A stretch of DNA of 64,000 nt from an uncultured Eubacterium sp. (lineage in GTDB: Bacteria > Bacillota > Clostridia > Peptostreptococcales > Anaerovoracaceae), in the NCBI GenBank assembly GCA_900543485.1, contig UQRM01000005.1, forward strand, positions 1 through 64,000, written 5' to 3'. The notes beneath the pieces were generated by a model, which was not told the origin of the DNA, did not search any database, and saw only the letters and a program-made list of their open reading frames with translations. Every line of letters begins with the position of its first letter. The first letter of the stretch is position 1. Position numbers and translations under genes: made by a program. This document shows positions 51,680-59,715 of the stretch, one piece after another.

Positions 51680-52789
51680 GTGAACAAGTTGGGATTTGGT
51701 TTTCTGAGACTGCCGCGAAAGGGAAGGACGGAAAGCGGAGATATAGATTGGAAGGAACTGGAGTCCATGGTCGATGAATTCCTTTCCGGGGGTGGCAGGT
51801 ACTTCGATACGGCATATACTTATTTGGACGGACTCAGTGAGGAAGCGTTTAAAAGGACAGTGGCGGAGCGGTATCCGAGAGATGCTTACGAGATAGCGGA
51901 CAAGCTGCCGTCGTGGCTTGTCAGAAGCCCGGAGGAATGTGAAAAATATTTCGAGGAGCAATGCACCCGCTGCGGCGTACAGTGGTTTGACGTATATCTG
52001 ATCCACTGGCTCAACAGGGAGAATTACCGTATAGCCCGGAAGAATGATGAATTCCATTTTTTGAAGAAGATAAAGGCTGATGGAAGGGCAGGAAAGATAG
52101 GCTTTTCGTATCATGGAGATGCCACGCTACTGGAAGAAATACTGAAGACCCATCCGGAGGTGGAGGTCGTTCAGCTTCAGATAAATTATCTGGATTGGGA
52201 AAGTCCGGCGATGGAAGCTCGAAAATGTTACGAAGTGGCTGCAGAATACGGAAAGGAAATCGTCGTAATGGAACCAGTCAAGGGCGGTATACTGGCGAAG
52301 CTGCCGGAAAGAGCCGAGGCGGTGCTGAAAGGGTATGCTCCCGGTGAAAGCGCAGCCTCATGGGCCATCCGTTTTGCTCAGTCGCAGAAGCATGTGAATA
52401 TCGTTCTCAGCGGTATGAGCGCTATGGAGCAGATGTGTGACAACATGAGAGCGACTGAGCCGTTGACAGACGAGGAAAGGGCGCTGTTGACGAAGGTATG
52501 CCGGATATTGAACGAGGAAAAAACCATACCGTGTACGGCGTGCGGATATTGTGCCGGACACTGTCCGATGAGCATCCCTGTCCCGGAATATTTCAGGATA
52601 TATAACGAGTATCTGAGGTACCCCGATGAGGACTGGAAGATAAAGCCTGTGTATGAAAGTGTTGCGGAGAAGCGAAGCAGAGCATCTGACTGTATAGCCT
52701 GTCATATATGTGAGAGGAATTGTCCGCAGGGGATAAAGATAGCGGAATGGATGAAGAAAATAGCCGGCGGCCTGGAAGAAATGGTATAA
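51680..52789 (+). CDS. Aldo/keto reductase with C-terminal ferredoxin domain
   Basis: A 369-residue protein. The N-terminal two thirds is an aldo/keto-reductase barrel (GFGFLRLP, RYFDTAYTYLDG with the catalytic Tyr, and VYLIHW). The C-terminus carries two [4Fe-4S]-type clusters (CTACGYCAGHCP and CIACHICERNCP). Such ferredoxin-fused enzymes are common in anaerobes; their redox partners and substrates are mostly unknown. The GTG start has AAGGAGGAAAG upstream. A relative with the same architecture is at 55471-56595. Confidence 0.87.
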   Translation: MNKLGFGFLRLPRKGRTESGDIDWKELESMVDEFLSGGGRYFDTAYTYLDGLSEEAFKRTVAERYPRDAYEIADKLPSWLVRSPEECEKYFEEQCTRCGVQWFDVYLIHWLNRENYRIARKNDEFHFLKKIKADGRAGKIGFSYHGDATLLEEILKTHPEVEVVQLQINYLDWESPAMEARKCYEVAAEYGKEIVVMEPVKGGILAKLPERAEAVLKGYAPGESAASWAIRFAQSQKHVNIVLSGMSAMEQMCDNMRATEPLTDEERALLTKVCRILNEEKTIPCTACGYCAGHCPMSIPVPEYFRIYNEYLRYPDEDWKIKPVYESVAEKRSRASDCIACHICERNCPQGIKIAEWMKKIAGGLEEMV

Positions 52790-52825
52790 TGGATAAGATG
52801 AAAATTTGAAACAAGGAGCCAGAAT

Positions 52826-53656
52826 ATGACAGAAACGATTTATAAATTCCAGGGTACCGACGATTATATAATCGATGATGAATTGAAGATGACCATGAAC
52901 ATAGCCATCGGTATGAACAAACCATTGCTGGTGAAAGGTGAACCGGGAACGGGCAAGACGGCACTGGCGGAAGCCATAGCCAAGGCTCTCGGGAAGAAAC
53001 TGATAGTGTGGAGCATCAAGTCGACCACAAAAGCACAGGATGGCCTGTATCAGTACGATGTGGTACGCAGGCTCTATGACAGTCAGCTGGGTAACGAAGG
53101 TGTGGAAGATGTGAAGCGGTATGTGAAGCTGGGGAAGATAGGAGAAGCCTTCGTGTCGGAGGAGCAGTGCGTACTTCTTATCGATGAGATAGATAAAGCA
53201 GACCTGGAGTTTCCCAACGATTTGTTGTGGGAGCTGGATAGGATGGAGTTTTACATTCCTGAGACGGATGAGACCATCAGAGCTAACCATCCGCCCATCG
53301 TCATCATAACGTCAAACGCGGAAAAGGAACTGCCTGACGCGTTCCTGCGGCGTTGTGCCTTTCATTATATAGATTTCCCTGACGAAGAGCTGATGAGGAA
53401 AATCATATTGGCACATTATCCTGAAATCGAGGAAAAATTGCTGGAGCAGGCTCTCGACGCTTTTTTCTACGTGAGGGAGTATTTCGAATTGAAGAAAAAA
53501 CCAAGCACCAGCGAGCTGCTTGATTGGATAAGCGCGCTGAAGCTGAGTGGGCTGCCGGTCGATGATCTGAGGAATGATTTGCCGTTGATGAGTTTCCTCC
53601 TGAAGAAGGATGAAGACAGAGAGACAGTCAAGGGGATATCTGGAGGGCTCAGGTGA
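52826..53656 (+). CDS. MoxR-type AAA+ ATPase
   Basis: A 276-residue AAA+ ATPase of the MoxR group: Walker A GEPGTGKTA (about residue 39), Walker B VLLIDEIDKAD, sensor 1 IVIITSNAEKELPDAF and arginine finger region FLRRCAFHYIDFP. MoxR ATPases act with von Willebrand factor A proteins in metal insertion or complex assembly. The partner VWA gene begins at the overlapping TGATG, so the two are translated together. The start ATG has an AAGGAGCCAG site. The target complex is not evident from the neighbours. Confidence 0.9.
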   Translation: MTETIYKFQGTDDYIIDDELKMTMNIAIGMNKPLLVKGEPGTGKTALAEAIAKALGKKLIVWSIKSTTKAQDGLYQYDVVRRLYDSQLGNEGVEDVKRYVKLGKIGEAFVSEEQCVLLIDEIDKADLEFPNDLLWELDRMEFYIPETDETIRANHPPIVIITSNAEKELPDAFLRRCAFHYIDFPDEELMRKIILAHYPEIEEKLLEQALDAFFYVREYFELKKKPSTSELLDWISALKLSGLPVDDLRNDLPLMSFLLKKDEDRETVKGISGGLR

Positions 53657-54816
53657 TGTTTCTCGGTTTTTTGTCGTTCCTTCGGGCGGGAGGAATGAAG
53701 GTCTCCCTCAACGAATGGCTGGCGTTGATGGAAGGTATGTACGAAGGCTTTCATGGTCAGACCTTGGGCGGGTTTTACATCCTTTGCCGGGCGTTGCTGG
53801 TAAAAAGAGAAAGCGACCTGGACAAGTTCGAGAGATTATTCGATGAATATTTCAGAAATATCACCGGTCAGCAGCTGAAAGAGGAGATAGAAGGACTGAG
53901 GCAGGATCCTCAGCGAGCCAGGCAGCTCTTTGCGGGGTATCTTGAAGACAGGAGTCTGGAGCCTGATGCTGCCGTGAAGGTGATGGAAGAGCGGCTGGCG
54001 GCGGTAGAGGCCGGGAGCGGAGAAGAACCGGGGCTTGGCGCGGGAGAGGTGGCCGGCGGAATGATACAGGGAGCAGGTGGAAAGTCCATCGTCCATGTCC
54101 GTGGAGACCGCAGGTTCAGGGACTGGCGAACTGACTGCGCCATTGAATCCAGACAATTCCAGATGGCATTCCGCCTGTTGAGAGAATTGTCACGAAAGCT
54201 GGAATCCAGCGAGAAAGAACTGGATATATGGGGTACTGTGGATCATACCTGCAGACGCGGTGGTATACTGGATATCAGGACACAGCCGCCACGGCGGAAC
54301 AGGCTGAAGCTGATGGTCCTCATCGATTCAGGCGGTTCCATGAGACCTTACGAACAGCTGTGCAGTCTGCTGTTCCAATCGCTCCATAAGGCGAACACCT
54401 TTTCCGAGCTGAAGATGTATTATTTCCATAATTGTTTGGAAGGAGAATTATATGAGGATCCTTCCATCGATGCTGACAGGACGGTGAGAACCGACTGGAT
54501 ATTGAGGAATATCTCGAGTGATTATAAGGTGATCTTCGTAGGTGACGCAGATATGGCTATCCATGAACTGATGGGAGCATCCGGCGGATCTTACGGTTCT
54601 TATGGCGGCCCGGCAGGCGCGCCGACGGACGGATTGGGCTGGTTCAGGAGATTCAGGGAGAAGTACAGTCACTCCATATGGCTGCATCCGCAGGAGCGGG
54701 AGGAGAATCCTGCATGGATGTCGGAATCTTTCGTGGAGATAGGGAAGGTCTTTCCCATGTTTCGCTTGTCTATAGACGGACTGAAAGACGGGATGTACAA
54801 GCTGCTTCGCGGCTGA
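53656..54816 (+). CDS. CoxE-like VWA-domain protein, partner of MoxR ATPase
   Basis: A 386-residue cytoplasmic protein. The N-terminal half is helical; residues about 210-380 are the VWA domain. The MIDAS segment reads VLIDSGGSM, DxGGS rather than the usual DxSxS, a change common in CoxE-type proteins. MYYFHNCLEG, VIFVGDADMA and SIWLHPQE follow. A Gly/Ser-rich loop (GASGGSYGSYGGPAG) interrupts it near residue 315. MoxR/VWA pairs help mature metalloenzymes such as CO dehydrogenase; the client here is unknown. The start ATG at 53656 shares one base with the MoxR stop codon. Confidence 0.87.
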   Translation: MFLGFLSFLRAGGMKVSLNEWLALMEGMYEGFHGQTLGGFYILCRALLVKRESDLDKFERLFDEYFRNITGQQLKEEIEGLRQDPQRARQLFAGYLEDRSLEPDAAVKVMEERLAAVEAGSGEEPGLGAGEVAGGMIQGAGGKSIVHVRGDRRFRDWRTDCAIESRQFQMAFRLLRELSRKLESSEKELDIWGTVDHTCRRGGILDIRTQPPRRNRLKLMVLIDSGGSMRPYEQLCSLLFQSLHKANTFSELKMYYFHNCLEGELYEDPSIDADRTVRTDWILRNISSDYKVIFVGDADMAIHELMGASGGSYGSYGGPAGAPTDGLGWFRRFREKYSHSIWLHPQEREENPAWMSESFVEIGKVFPMFRLSIDGLKDGMYKLLRG

Positions 54817-54970
54817 ATGCGCAGGGCGCGAGGATAAGGAAAGTCCGGGATTCGTCGACCACGACAGAGACAGGGATAAAGTGACTCTCATCATAAAGAA
54901 CGGCCAGCTGTCAGGGCCTCCGACGGCTGGCCATCAATGATCTGTTTTCGATTGTTGATCTCTTTTGCTG

Positions 54971-55453
54971 CTATACTCCCAGGCTGTCGATCCACGCTTT
55001 CAGCTGAGCGGCGTCCTGGCGTCCGTTGAGAATTTTTCCTTCCTTTATGACGGCTGACGGTGAAACACTGCCTTGCAGATTTTTTACTGTCTTGCCGAAG
55101 CCGCTGCCGCCGGAAGTGGCGAACAGCACGATGGTCTTTCCTGAGAAATCATAGCTTTCCAGAAACGTGTTGATGATAGTAGGAGCTACATACCACCATA
55201 TAGGGAAACCTACGAAAATGGTATCGTAGGCAGCGATATCCGCGTCATTGTCGGCGATAGCCGGACGAGATGTCGGGTCTTTCATTTCCACGGTGCTGCG
55301 GGCTTTTTTGTCCATCCAGTTGAGGTCGGCAGAGGTATAAGGGACCTCCGGTCTTATCTCATACAGGTCTGCGCCTGCTGCTTCAGCCAGCATTTCCGCT
55401 GCACGCTTCGTCGTGCCGCTGGCGCTGAAATACGCGACTAATCTTTTACTCAT
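54971..55453 (-). CDS. Flavodoxin
   Basis: A 160-residue flavodoxin that carries electrons with FMN. The phosphate-binding loop is FSASGTTKRAAEMLA (about residues 9-23), and FVGFPIWWYVAP and TSGGSGFGKT form the flavin-flanking loops. The DNDADIAAYD segment and overall length fit the family used by aldo/keto reductase neighbours as redox partners. It lies 17 bases downstream of a ferredoxin-fused aldo/keto reductase on the same strand, so the two probably form a transcript. The start ATG has an AAGGAGG site. Confidence 0.9.
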   Translation of the reverse strand: MSKRLVAYFSASGTTKRAAEMLAEAAGADLYEIRPEVPYTSADLNWMDKKARSTVEMKDPTSRPAIADNDADIAAYDTIFVGFPIWWYVAPTIINTFLESYDFSGKTIVLFATSGGSGFGKTVKNLQGSVSPSAVIKEGKILNGRQDAAQLKAWIDSLGV

Positions 55454-55470
55454 AATATCAAAACCTCCTT

Positions 55471-56595
55471 TTAAACATTTGTATCATCGAAATATGCGGC
55501 TATCTCCTTCATCCTGTCCTGCTGGCGGACGTGGAAAGGACATCGCCTGTCACAGTGGCCGCAGCTGATGCAGTCACTGGCCCTTTTTCCCAGAGCTGTG
55601 TAATGGCTCCGGGCCAGTTCATCGCCTGCGACGGAAAGGTCGTAGTACTTGTTTATGAGACCGATGTCCAGTCCTGCCGGACATGGCTGGCAGTGATTGC
55701 AATATACGCAGGTACCTTCGGCATCCACCGGTGTGAAGGTCCTCAGTACGGAGTAGTCCTTTTCCTCAGGCGAGGCGTCAAGGAACCCCAACAGCTCCTT
55801 CAAGTCGCTGCGGTCGCGGACTCCGGGCAGTACAGTGATCACTCCAGGCTTGTCAAGGGCGTATTGGATACATTGATATCCGGTCAGGGCTTTTTTGAAA
55901 GGTGATGTTTTGGGATCCAGCAGTATGCCGCCTGAAAAGGCTTTCATGACTGAGATCCCAACTCCTTCGGCTTCACATCTTTTATATAGCGACATGCGTT
56001 CGTCGGTGGCCCCAAAGGCGTATTCGCCATGACGGTAGTCGTAGGCCGGGTTGATGCTGAACATTATCATGTCGGGGAGTCCGGTATCCATGAACTTCCG
56101 GGCGATGGCCGGCGTATGAGTTGAAAGGCCGATGTGGCGCACGGTTCTTTCTCTCTTTAGCTGCAGGATATAGTCAAGTATACCGTTGGACATGACCCGG
56201 TCAAGGTCGGCATCCTCGTCGATGCAGTGGAGAAACCCGAAATCTATGTAGTCTGTCCTGAGCGCGGAAAGCTGCCATTCTACCGAACGTTTGACTGTAT
56301 CGAGATCTGTGGTCCATCCGTATTTTCCTGTACTGTATTCGGCTCCGAAATGTACCTGGAAGTATACCTGATCACGCCACCCTGAGACGGCACGGCCGAA
56401 GGCATCAAAGGGAAACTCGTCGGCTGAGGCCATGTCGAAATAATTGATGCCGTTTTCCAGAGCCATTTCCATGGTGGCTTCGATCTCCTTTTTTCCTGAC
56501 ATACCGATGGAGCTGGTTCCCAGTCCCAGTATGCTTATCTGTTCAGCCCCCTTGGGAAGGCTGCGATATTCCATTCTGTTATCCTTCATTTTCAT
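55471..56595 (-). CDS. Aldo/keto reductase with C-terminal ferredoxin-type domain
   Basis: A 374-residue protein with an aldo/keto-reductase barrel (LGLGTSSIGMSGKKE, NYFDMASADEF, DYIDFGFLHCID) and C-terminal cysteine motifs (CVYCNHCQPCP and CISCGHCDRRCP) for two iron-sulfur clusters. The usual catalytic Tyr after DTA is replaced: NYFDMASADE has no Tyr at that place, so reductase chemistry may be altered. It precedes the flavodoxin gene. Translation may begin at 56595 or at the ATG at 56589, which is better spaced from CAGGAG. Confidence 0.85.
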   Translation of the reverse strand: MKMKDNRMEYRSLPKGAEQISILGLGTSSIGMSGKKEIEATMEMALENGINYFDMASADEFPFDAFGRAVSGWRDQVYFQVHFGAEYSTGKYGWTTDLDTVKRSVEWQLSALRTDYIDFGFLHCIDEDADLDRVMSNGILDYILQLKRERTVRHIGLSTHTPAIARKFMDTGLPDMIMFSINPAYDYRHGEYAFGATDERMSLYKRCEAEGVGISVMKAFSGGILLDPKTSPFKKALTGYQCIQYALDKPGVITVLPGVRDRSDLKELLGFLDASPEEKDYSVLRTFTPVDAEGTCVYCNHCQPCPAGLDIGLINKYYDLSVAGDELARSHYTALGKRASDCISCGHCDRRCPFHVRQQDRMKEIAAYFDDTNV

Positions 56596-56648
56596 ACGCT
56601 CCTGTATTTTCTTACTACTTTATTATAGCTGTGGGTGCTGCCCATGTC

Positions 56649-56716
56649 TAATGCCTGATTTTAATGATAAACCATGCCATTAAGGCATTACATTCATCAA
56701 AAGATGGTGATATAAT
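56649..56716. promoter_or_regulatory. Divergent control region with TAATGCCT palindrome
   Basis: TAATGCCT (56649-56656) and AGGCATTA (56683-56690) are exact inverted copies. For the rightward gene, TTACAT (56688-56693), a 17-base spacer and TATAAT (56711-56716) form a promoter whose -35 touches the right arm. Confidence 0.5.
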
Positions 56717-56766
56717 AATAAAAAAGACCGATGTAGTCGGAAAAAGTGGTAAAGGAGTGAAAGAGA

Positions 56767-57600
56767 ATGGCTTATTTTACAACAAAGGACAACTGTAAAA
56801 TCTATTATGAGGAGCATGGAAGCGGGGAACCGCTGATATTCATCCATGGCTGGTCTTGCAACCACAAGTTCTTCAAATACCAGGTGGACGAGTTCGCTAA
56901 GAAATATCGTGTAATACTGTATGATTTTCGCGGACACGGCCAGTCGGACCGTTCATCTCTCACCGAAAGGGGAATGAATCTCAACAGGTTCGCGGCTGAC
57001 CTTCACGAGCTGATAGAGCATCTGGAGCTGAAGGAAGTCAATGTAGTAGGATGGTCTATGGGGACCAGCACACTGCTGGCTTATGCCAGGGAGTTCAAGT
57101 GCCAGTATATCAAGAAGATGTGTTTCATAGATATGACACCTAAGCTTCTCAACGATGACGAGTGGAAGCTGGGGCAGAGCTGCACCTTTGACATGGATCA
57201 GAACCTGCAATTTATGGCGGCTCTGGCCGTAAGCTGGGAGTTCGCAGCCAAGCTGTTCATCCCCAACGTATTTGCCAAAGGATATGATCAGGAGAAAGAC
57301 GAGTTCAAATGGGTATTCAACGAAGCCCTCGACAACACGCCGCATTGCATGCTCAATATGTGGATTGCCATGGCCATCGAGGATTTCAGGAACGTACTGC
57401 CGACTATAAAAGTTCCTGTACTGCTGGCTTACAGCGGTGATGGTCTTCTCTATACGCCGGCTCACGGCGAGTATATGAGGGAAAACCTGGGCGGCGACAG
57501 TAAGCTGGTCATTTTCCCGGGATGCGGACATGGGTTGTTCCTGGAGGATCCGGAGAAGTTCAACAGTGAGCTGGCGCAGTTCCTGGAGGAAGGATGTTGA
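56767..57600 (+). CDS. Alpha/beta-fold hydrolase
   Basis: A 277-residue alpha/beta hydrolase. The oxyanion-hole strand is FIHGWSCNHKFF, the nucleophile elbow GWSMGTS (Ser about residue 98), and the catalytic His is in GCGHGLFLEDPEKF near the C-terminus. It resembles ester or lactone hydrolases and non-heme haloperoxidase-like proteins; the substrate cannot be read. It starts at the ATG after AAAGGAGTGAAAGAGA, has its own promoter with a palindrome and ends before a strong terminator. Confidence 0.87.
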   Translation: MAYFTTKDNCKIYYEEHGSGEPLIFIHGWSCNHKFFKYQVDEFAKKYRVILYDFRGHGQSDRSSLTERGMNLNRFAADLHELIEHLELKEVNVVGWSMGTSTLLAYAREFKCQYIKKMCFIDMTPKLLNDDEWKLGQSCTFDMDQNLQFMAALAVSWEFAAKLFIPNVFAKGYDQEKDEFKWVFNEALDNTPHCMLNMWIAMAIEDFRNVLPTIKVPVLLAYSGDGLLYTPAHGEYMRENLGGDSKLVIFPGCGHGLFLEDPEKFNSELAQFLEEGC

Positions 57601-57624
57601 AGAGGAAATGATACGTGTATCATA

Positions 57625-57652
57625 AATATGGTCTCGACAATATGGTCTCGAC
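57625..57652 (+). repeat. Two tandem copies of a 14-base unit
   Basis: AATATGGTCTCGAC occurs twice head to tail (57625-57638 and 57639-57652), between the hydrolase stop and its terminator. Confidence 0.7.
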
Positions 57653-57656
57653 GATG

Positions 57657-57691
57657 AAGACCCTGCGGCTGTCATAACCGCAGGGTCTTTT
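57657..57691 (+). terminator. Terminator after the alpha/beta hydrolase
   Basis: AAGACCCTGCGG pairs with CCGCAGGGTCTT, followed by TT. Confidence 0.9.
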
Positions 57692-57779
57692 GTCACGGAA
57701 TCGGGGCTTCAGGTGATGGCTTTTCAGCTGTGATTTATGGTCGGAAGCAACCTTTTTCACAAAAATTTAACAATGTTTA

Positions 57780-57808
57780 TTGCAAAGGCGGCGGGAATCT
57801 AGTAAACT
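57780..57808 (+). promoter_or_regulatory. Promoter of the carboxyltransferase gene
   Basis: TTGCAA (57780-57785), a 17-base spacer and TAAACT (57803-57808). Confidence 0.5.
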
Positions 57809-57870
57809 ATTTTAGTTAAGAACAGTGGAAATGAGAGCTTTATCGACTGTCCGGAAGGAGAGTGAGGGAT

Positions 57871-59223
57871 ATGATTTTTTTCGGTAAGGAAGAAGTGAAA
57901 TTCACAGAGACTATATTGAGAGACGCTCATCAGTCGCTGATGGCAACCAGAATGAAGACAGAGGATATGCTGCCTATCGCCGAAGTGCTGGATGAGGTGG
58001 GATACGATTCCATAGAATGCTGGGGCGGTGCGACTTTCGATGTATGCATGAGATATCTCAACGAGGATCCATGGGAGCGGTTGAGGCAGCTGAGAAAGAG
58101 ATTCAGAAAGACGAAGCTGCAGATGTTGCTGCGGGGGCAGAATCTGCTGGGGTACAATCACTATCCCGACGATGTGGTGGACGCTTTTATAAGGAAGTCC
58201 GTCGACAATGGTATAGATATATTCAGGATATTCGATGCTTTCAATGATGTGAGGAATCTGGAGAGAGCTGCCCACGCGGCCAAGCAGGAAGGCGCCCATG
58301 TACAGCTGGCTCTGGCTTATACAGTAGGAAGGAAATATACGTTCAAGTATTGGAAGTCCCTGGCGAAGGAACTGGAAGAGCTGGGTGCTGATTCCATATG
58401 CATCAAAGATATGGCGGGGCTTCTGATGCCTTATGACGCGGATAAGCTGGTGAAGATACTCAAGAGGACGGTAAATGTTCCTGTTCACGTCCATTCTCAT
58501 TGTACCAGCGGAGTGGCGCCGATGACATATCTGAAGGCGGTGGAGGCGGGCTGTGACGTGATAGATACGGCGCTGTCGCCATTTGCGCTGGGAACCAGTC
58601 AGCCGGCGACGGAAGTGATGTACGAAACTCTCAAGGCCGGTGGATTCGAGGTGGAACTCAATGAAGACGCGCTGGCCATAGCCTCTGAATACTTTCGTGA
58701 TATAAGGAGGAAGGCGGAGCAGGAAGGACTCATCGATATCAAGGTAATGGATGTGGATACCAAGACGCTTCAGTATCAGGTGCCGGGCGGGATGTTGTCC
58801 AATCTCCATATGCAGATGAAGGAACAGAATATGGAGGATAGGTTCGATGAGGTGCTGAGAGAGATACCGAGGGTGAGGGAAGACCTGGGTGAACCGCCTC
58901 TTGTGACGCCATCATCTCAGATAGTAGGGACTCAGGCCGTGTTCAACATTATGACGGGAGAGCGATATAAGATGGCCAGCAAGCAGACAAAGGCGCTGCT
59001 GAAAGGTGAATACGGAAGGACGATAAAGCCATTCAACAGAGCAGTGCAGAAAAAGGTGCTGGGAAAGGAAACTCCGATAACCTGCAGGCCTGCGGATCTT
59101 CTGAAGCCTCAGTTCTTCAGCAAAAAGATGGAGCTGGGTGAGAAAGCGCCGACGGAAGAGATACTTCTGGCGTATATACTGTTCCCGCAGTCTGCTGAGG
59201 CATTTTACGAAAAGAAGGAGTAG
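57871..59223 (+). CDS. Oxaloacetate decarboxylase alpha / pyruvate carboxylase B-type carboxyltransferase, no biotin domain
   Basis: A 450-residue carboxyltransferase. The barrel has the metal and substrate motifs TETILRDAHQSLMATRM, MLLRGQNLLGY, FRIFDAFND, CIKDMAGLL (with the Lys carbamylated in relatives) and HVHSHCTSG. The PYC-OADA domain follows (LTPSSQIVGTQAVFNI type, here VTPSSQIVGTQAVFN). The protein ends about 100 residues earlier than biotin-bearing alpha subunits, so the biotin carrier must be a separate protein. No beta or gamma subunit or carrier gene is adjacent. The start at 57871 has GGAAGGAG upstream; a GTG nine bases earlier is too close to the site. Confidence 0.9.
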   Translation: MIFFGKEEVKFTETILRDAHQSLMATRMKTEDMLPIAEVLDEVGYDSIECWGGATFDVCMRYLNEDPWERLRQLRKRFRKTKLQMLLRGQNLLGYNHYPDDVVDAFIRKSVDNGIDIFRIFDAFNDVRNLERAAHAAKQEGAHVQLALAYTVGRKYTFKYWKSLAKELEELGADSICIKDMAGLLMPYDADKLVKILKRTVNVPVHVHSHCTSGVAPMTYLKAVEAGCDVIDTALSPFALGTSQPATEVMYETLKAGGFEVELNEDALAIASEYFRDIRRKAEQEGLIDIKVMDVDTKTLQYQVPGGMLSNLHMQMKEQNMEDRFDEVLREIPRVREDLGEPPLVTPSSQIVGTQAVFNIMTGERYKMASKQTKALLKGEYGRTIKPFNRAVQKKVLGKETPITCRPADLLKPQFFSKKMELGEKAPTEEILLAYILFPQSAEAFYEKKE

Positions 59224-59295
59224 ACCGGCGTATTTTGCTGATAAGACGGTAATCAGCCTCGGTAAATGTTGTTGAACAAAAATTAATTCAAATAC

Positions 59296-59324
59296 TTGTT
59301 GTCTTAATGACGTTATGATAAAAT
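59296..59324 (+). promoter_or_regulatory. Promoter of the tup leader
   Basis: TTGTTG (59296-59301), a 17-base spacer and TAAAAT (59319-59324). Confidence 0.65.
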
Positions 59325-59365
59325 AATTAAAGTGACAGGAACTGCTGTCATATATCAAAATTTGA

Positions 59366-59487
59366 TCGTTCCGAACATCCGCTTCTAAAACGCCGGTCAC
59401 GACGCTGTGACGGGACAGTCATGGAGCGTATGTCGATGGGTCCCGAGGGAAACCTCCTGGCCTCCCGTATTTGGAAAGGAATGTTAT
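59366..59487 (+). ncRNA. Moco-family riboswitch upstream of tupABC
   Basis: The leader begins with TTCCGAACATCCGC and ends with GGCCTCCCGTATTTGGAAAGG. From memory this is very close to the E. coli moaA leader (GCCTCCCGTATCTGGAAAGG). Internal helices include GTCAC/GTGAC and a GAGG-GAAA-CCTC tetraloop hairpin. A terminator follows at 59498. Placement before a tungstate importer suggests sensing of molybdenum or tungsten cofactor. Confidence 0.85.
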
Positions 59488-59497
59488 GAAGACTGTC

Positions 59498-59532
59498 AAA
59501 AGGATTTTTCATTCCGAAAAATCCTTTTTTTT
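59498..59532 (+). terminator. Terminator downstream of the Moco-type riboswitch
   Basis: AAAAGGATTTTTC (59498-59510) pairs with GAAAAATCCTTTT across ATTCC, followed by a T-run. It is the likely expression platform. From 59533 to 59715 only further small hairpins (for example AGCCGCT/AGCGGCT) and the ribosome site are seen. Confidence 0.85.
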
Positions 59533-59715
59533 GAGTTCATGGCGGCGCTGGAGTGATAAGCACGGACAGCCGCTGTGAAGCGGCTGCATATATTCCTTTT
59601 TTTGTGGGAGCATATCATATCAAGGGATATATGCGCCGGATAAAGGCGCGATAGACGGCATATGCCGTTTATTGGATATTATTCTATACAGGCAAAAGTT
59701 GATTAGGAGGTAATT

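Noticed and set aside
57799..58809. A 336-residue minus-strand open frame over the carboxyltransferase
   Set aside because: The plus-strand protein has clear active-site motifs; the antisense frame has none.
59498..59532. Insertion-sequence end because of the long inverted repeat
   Set aside because: Its short loop, T-run and place right after a riboswitch fit an intrinsic terminator.
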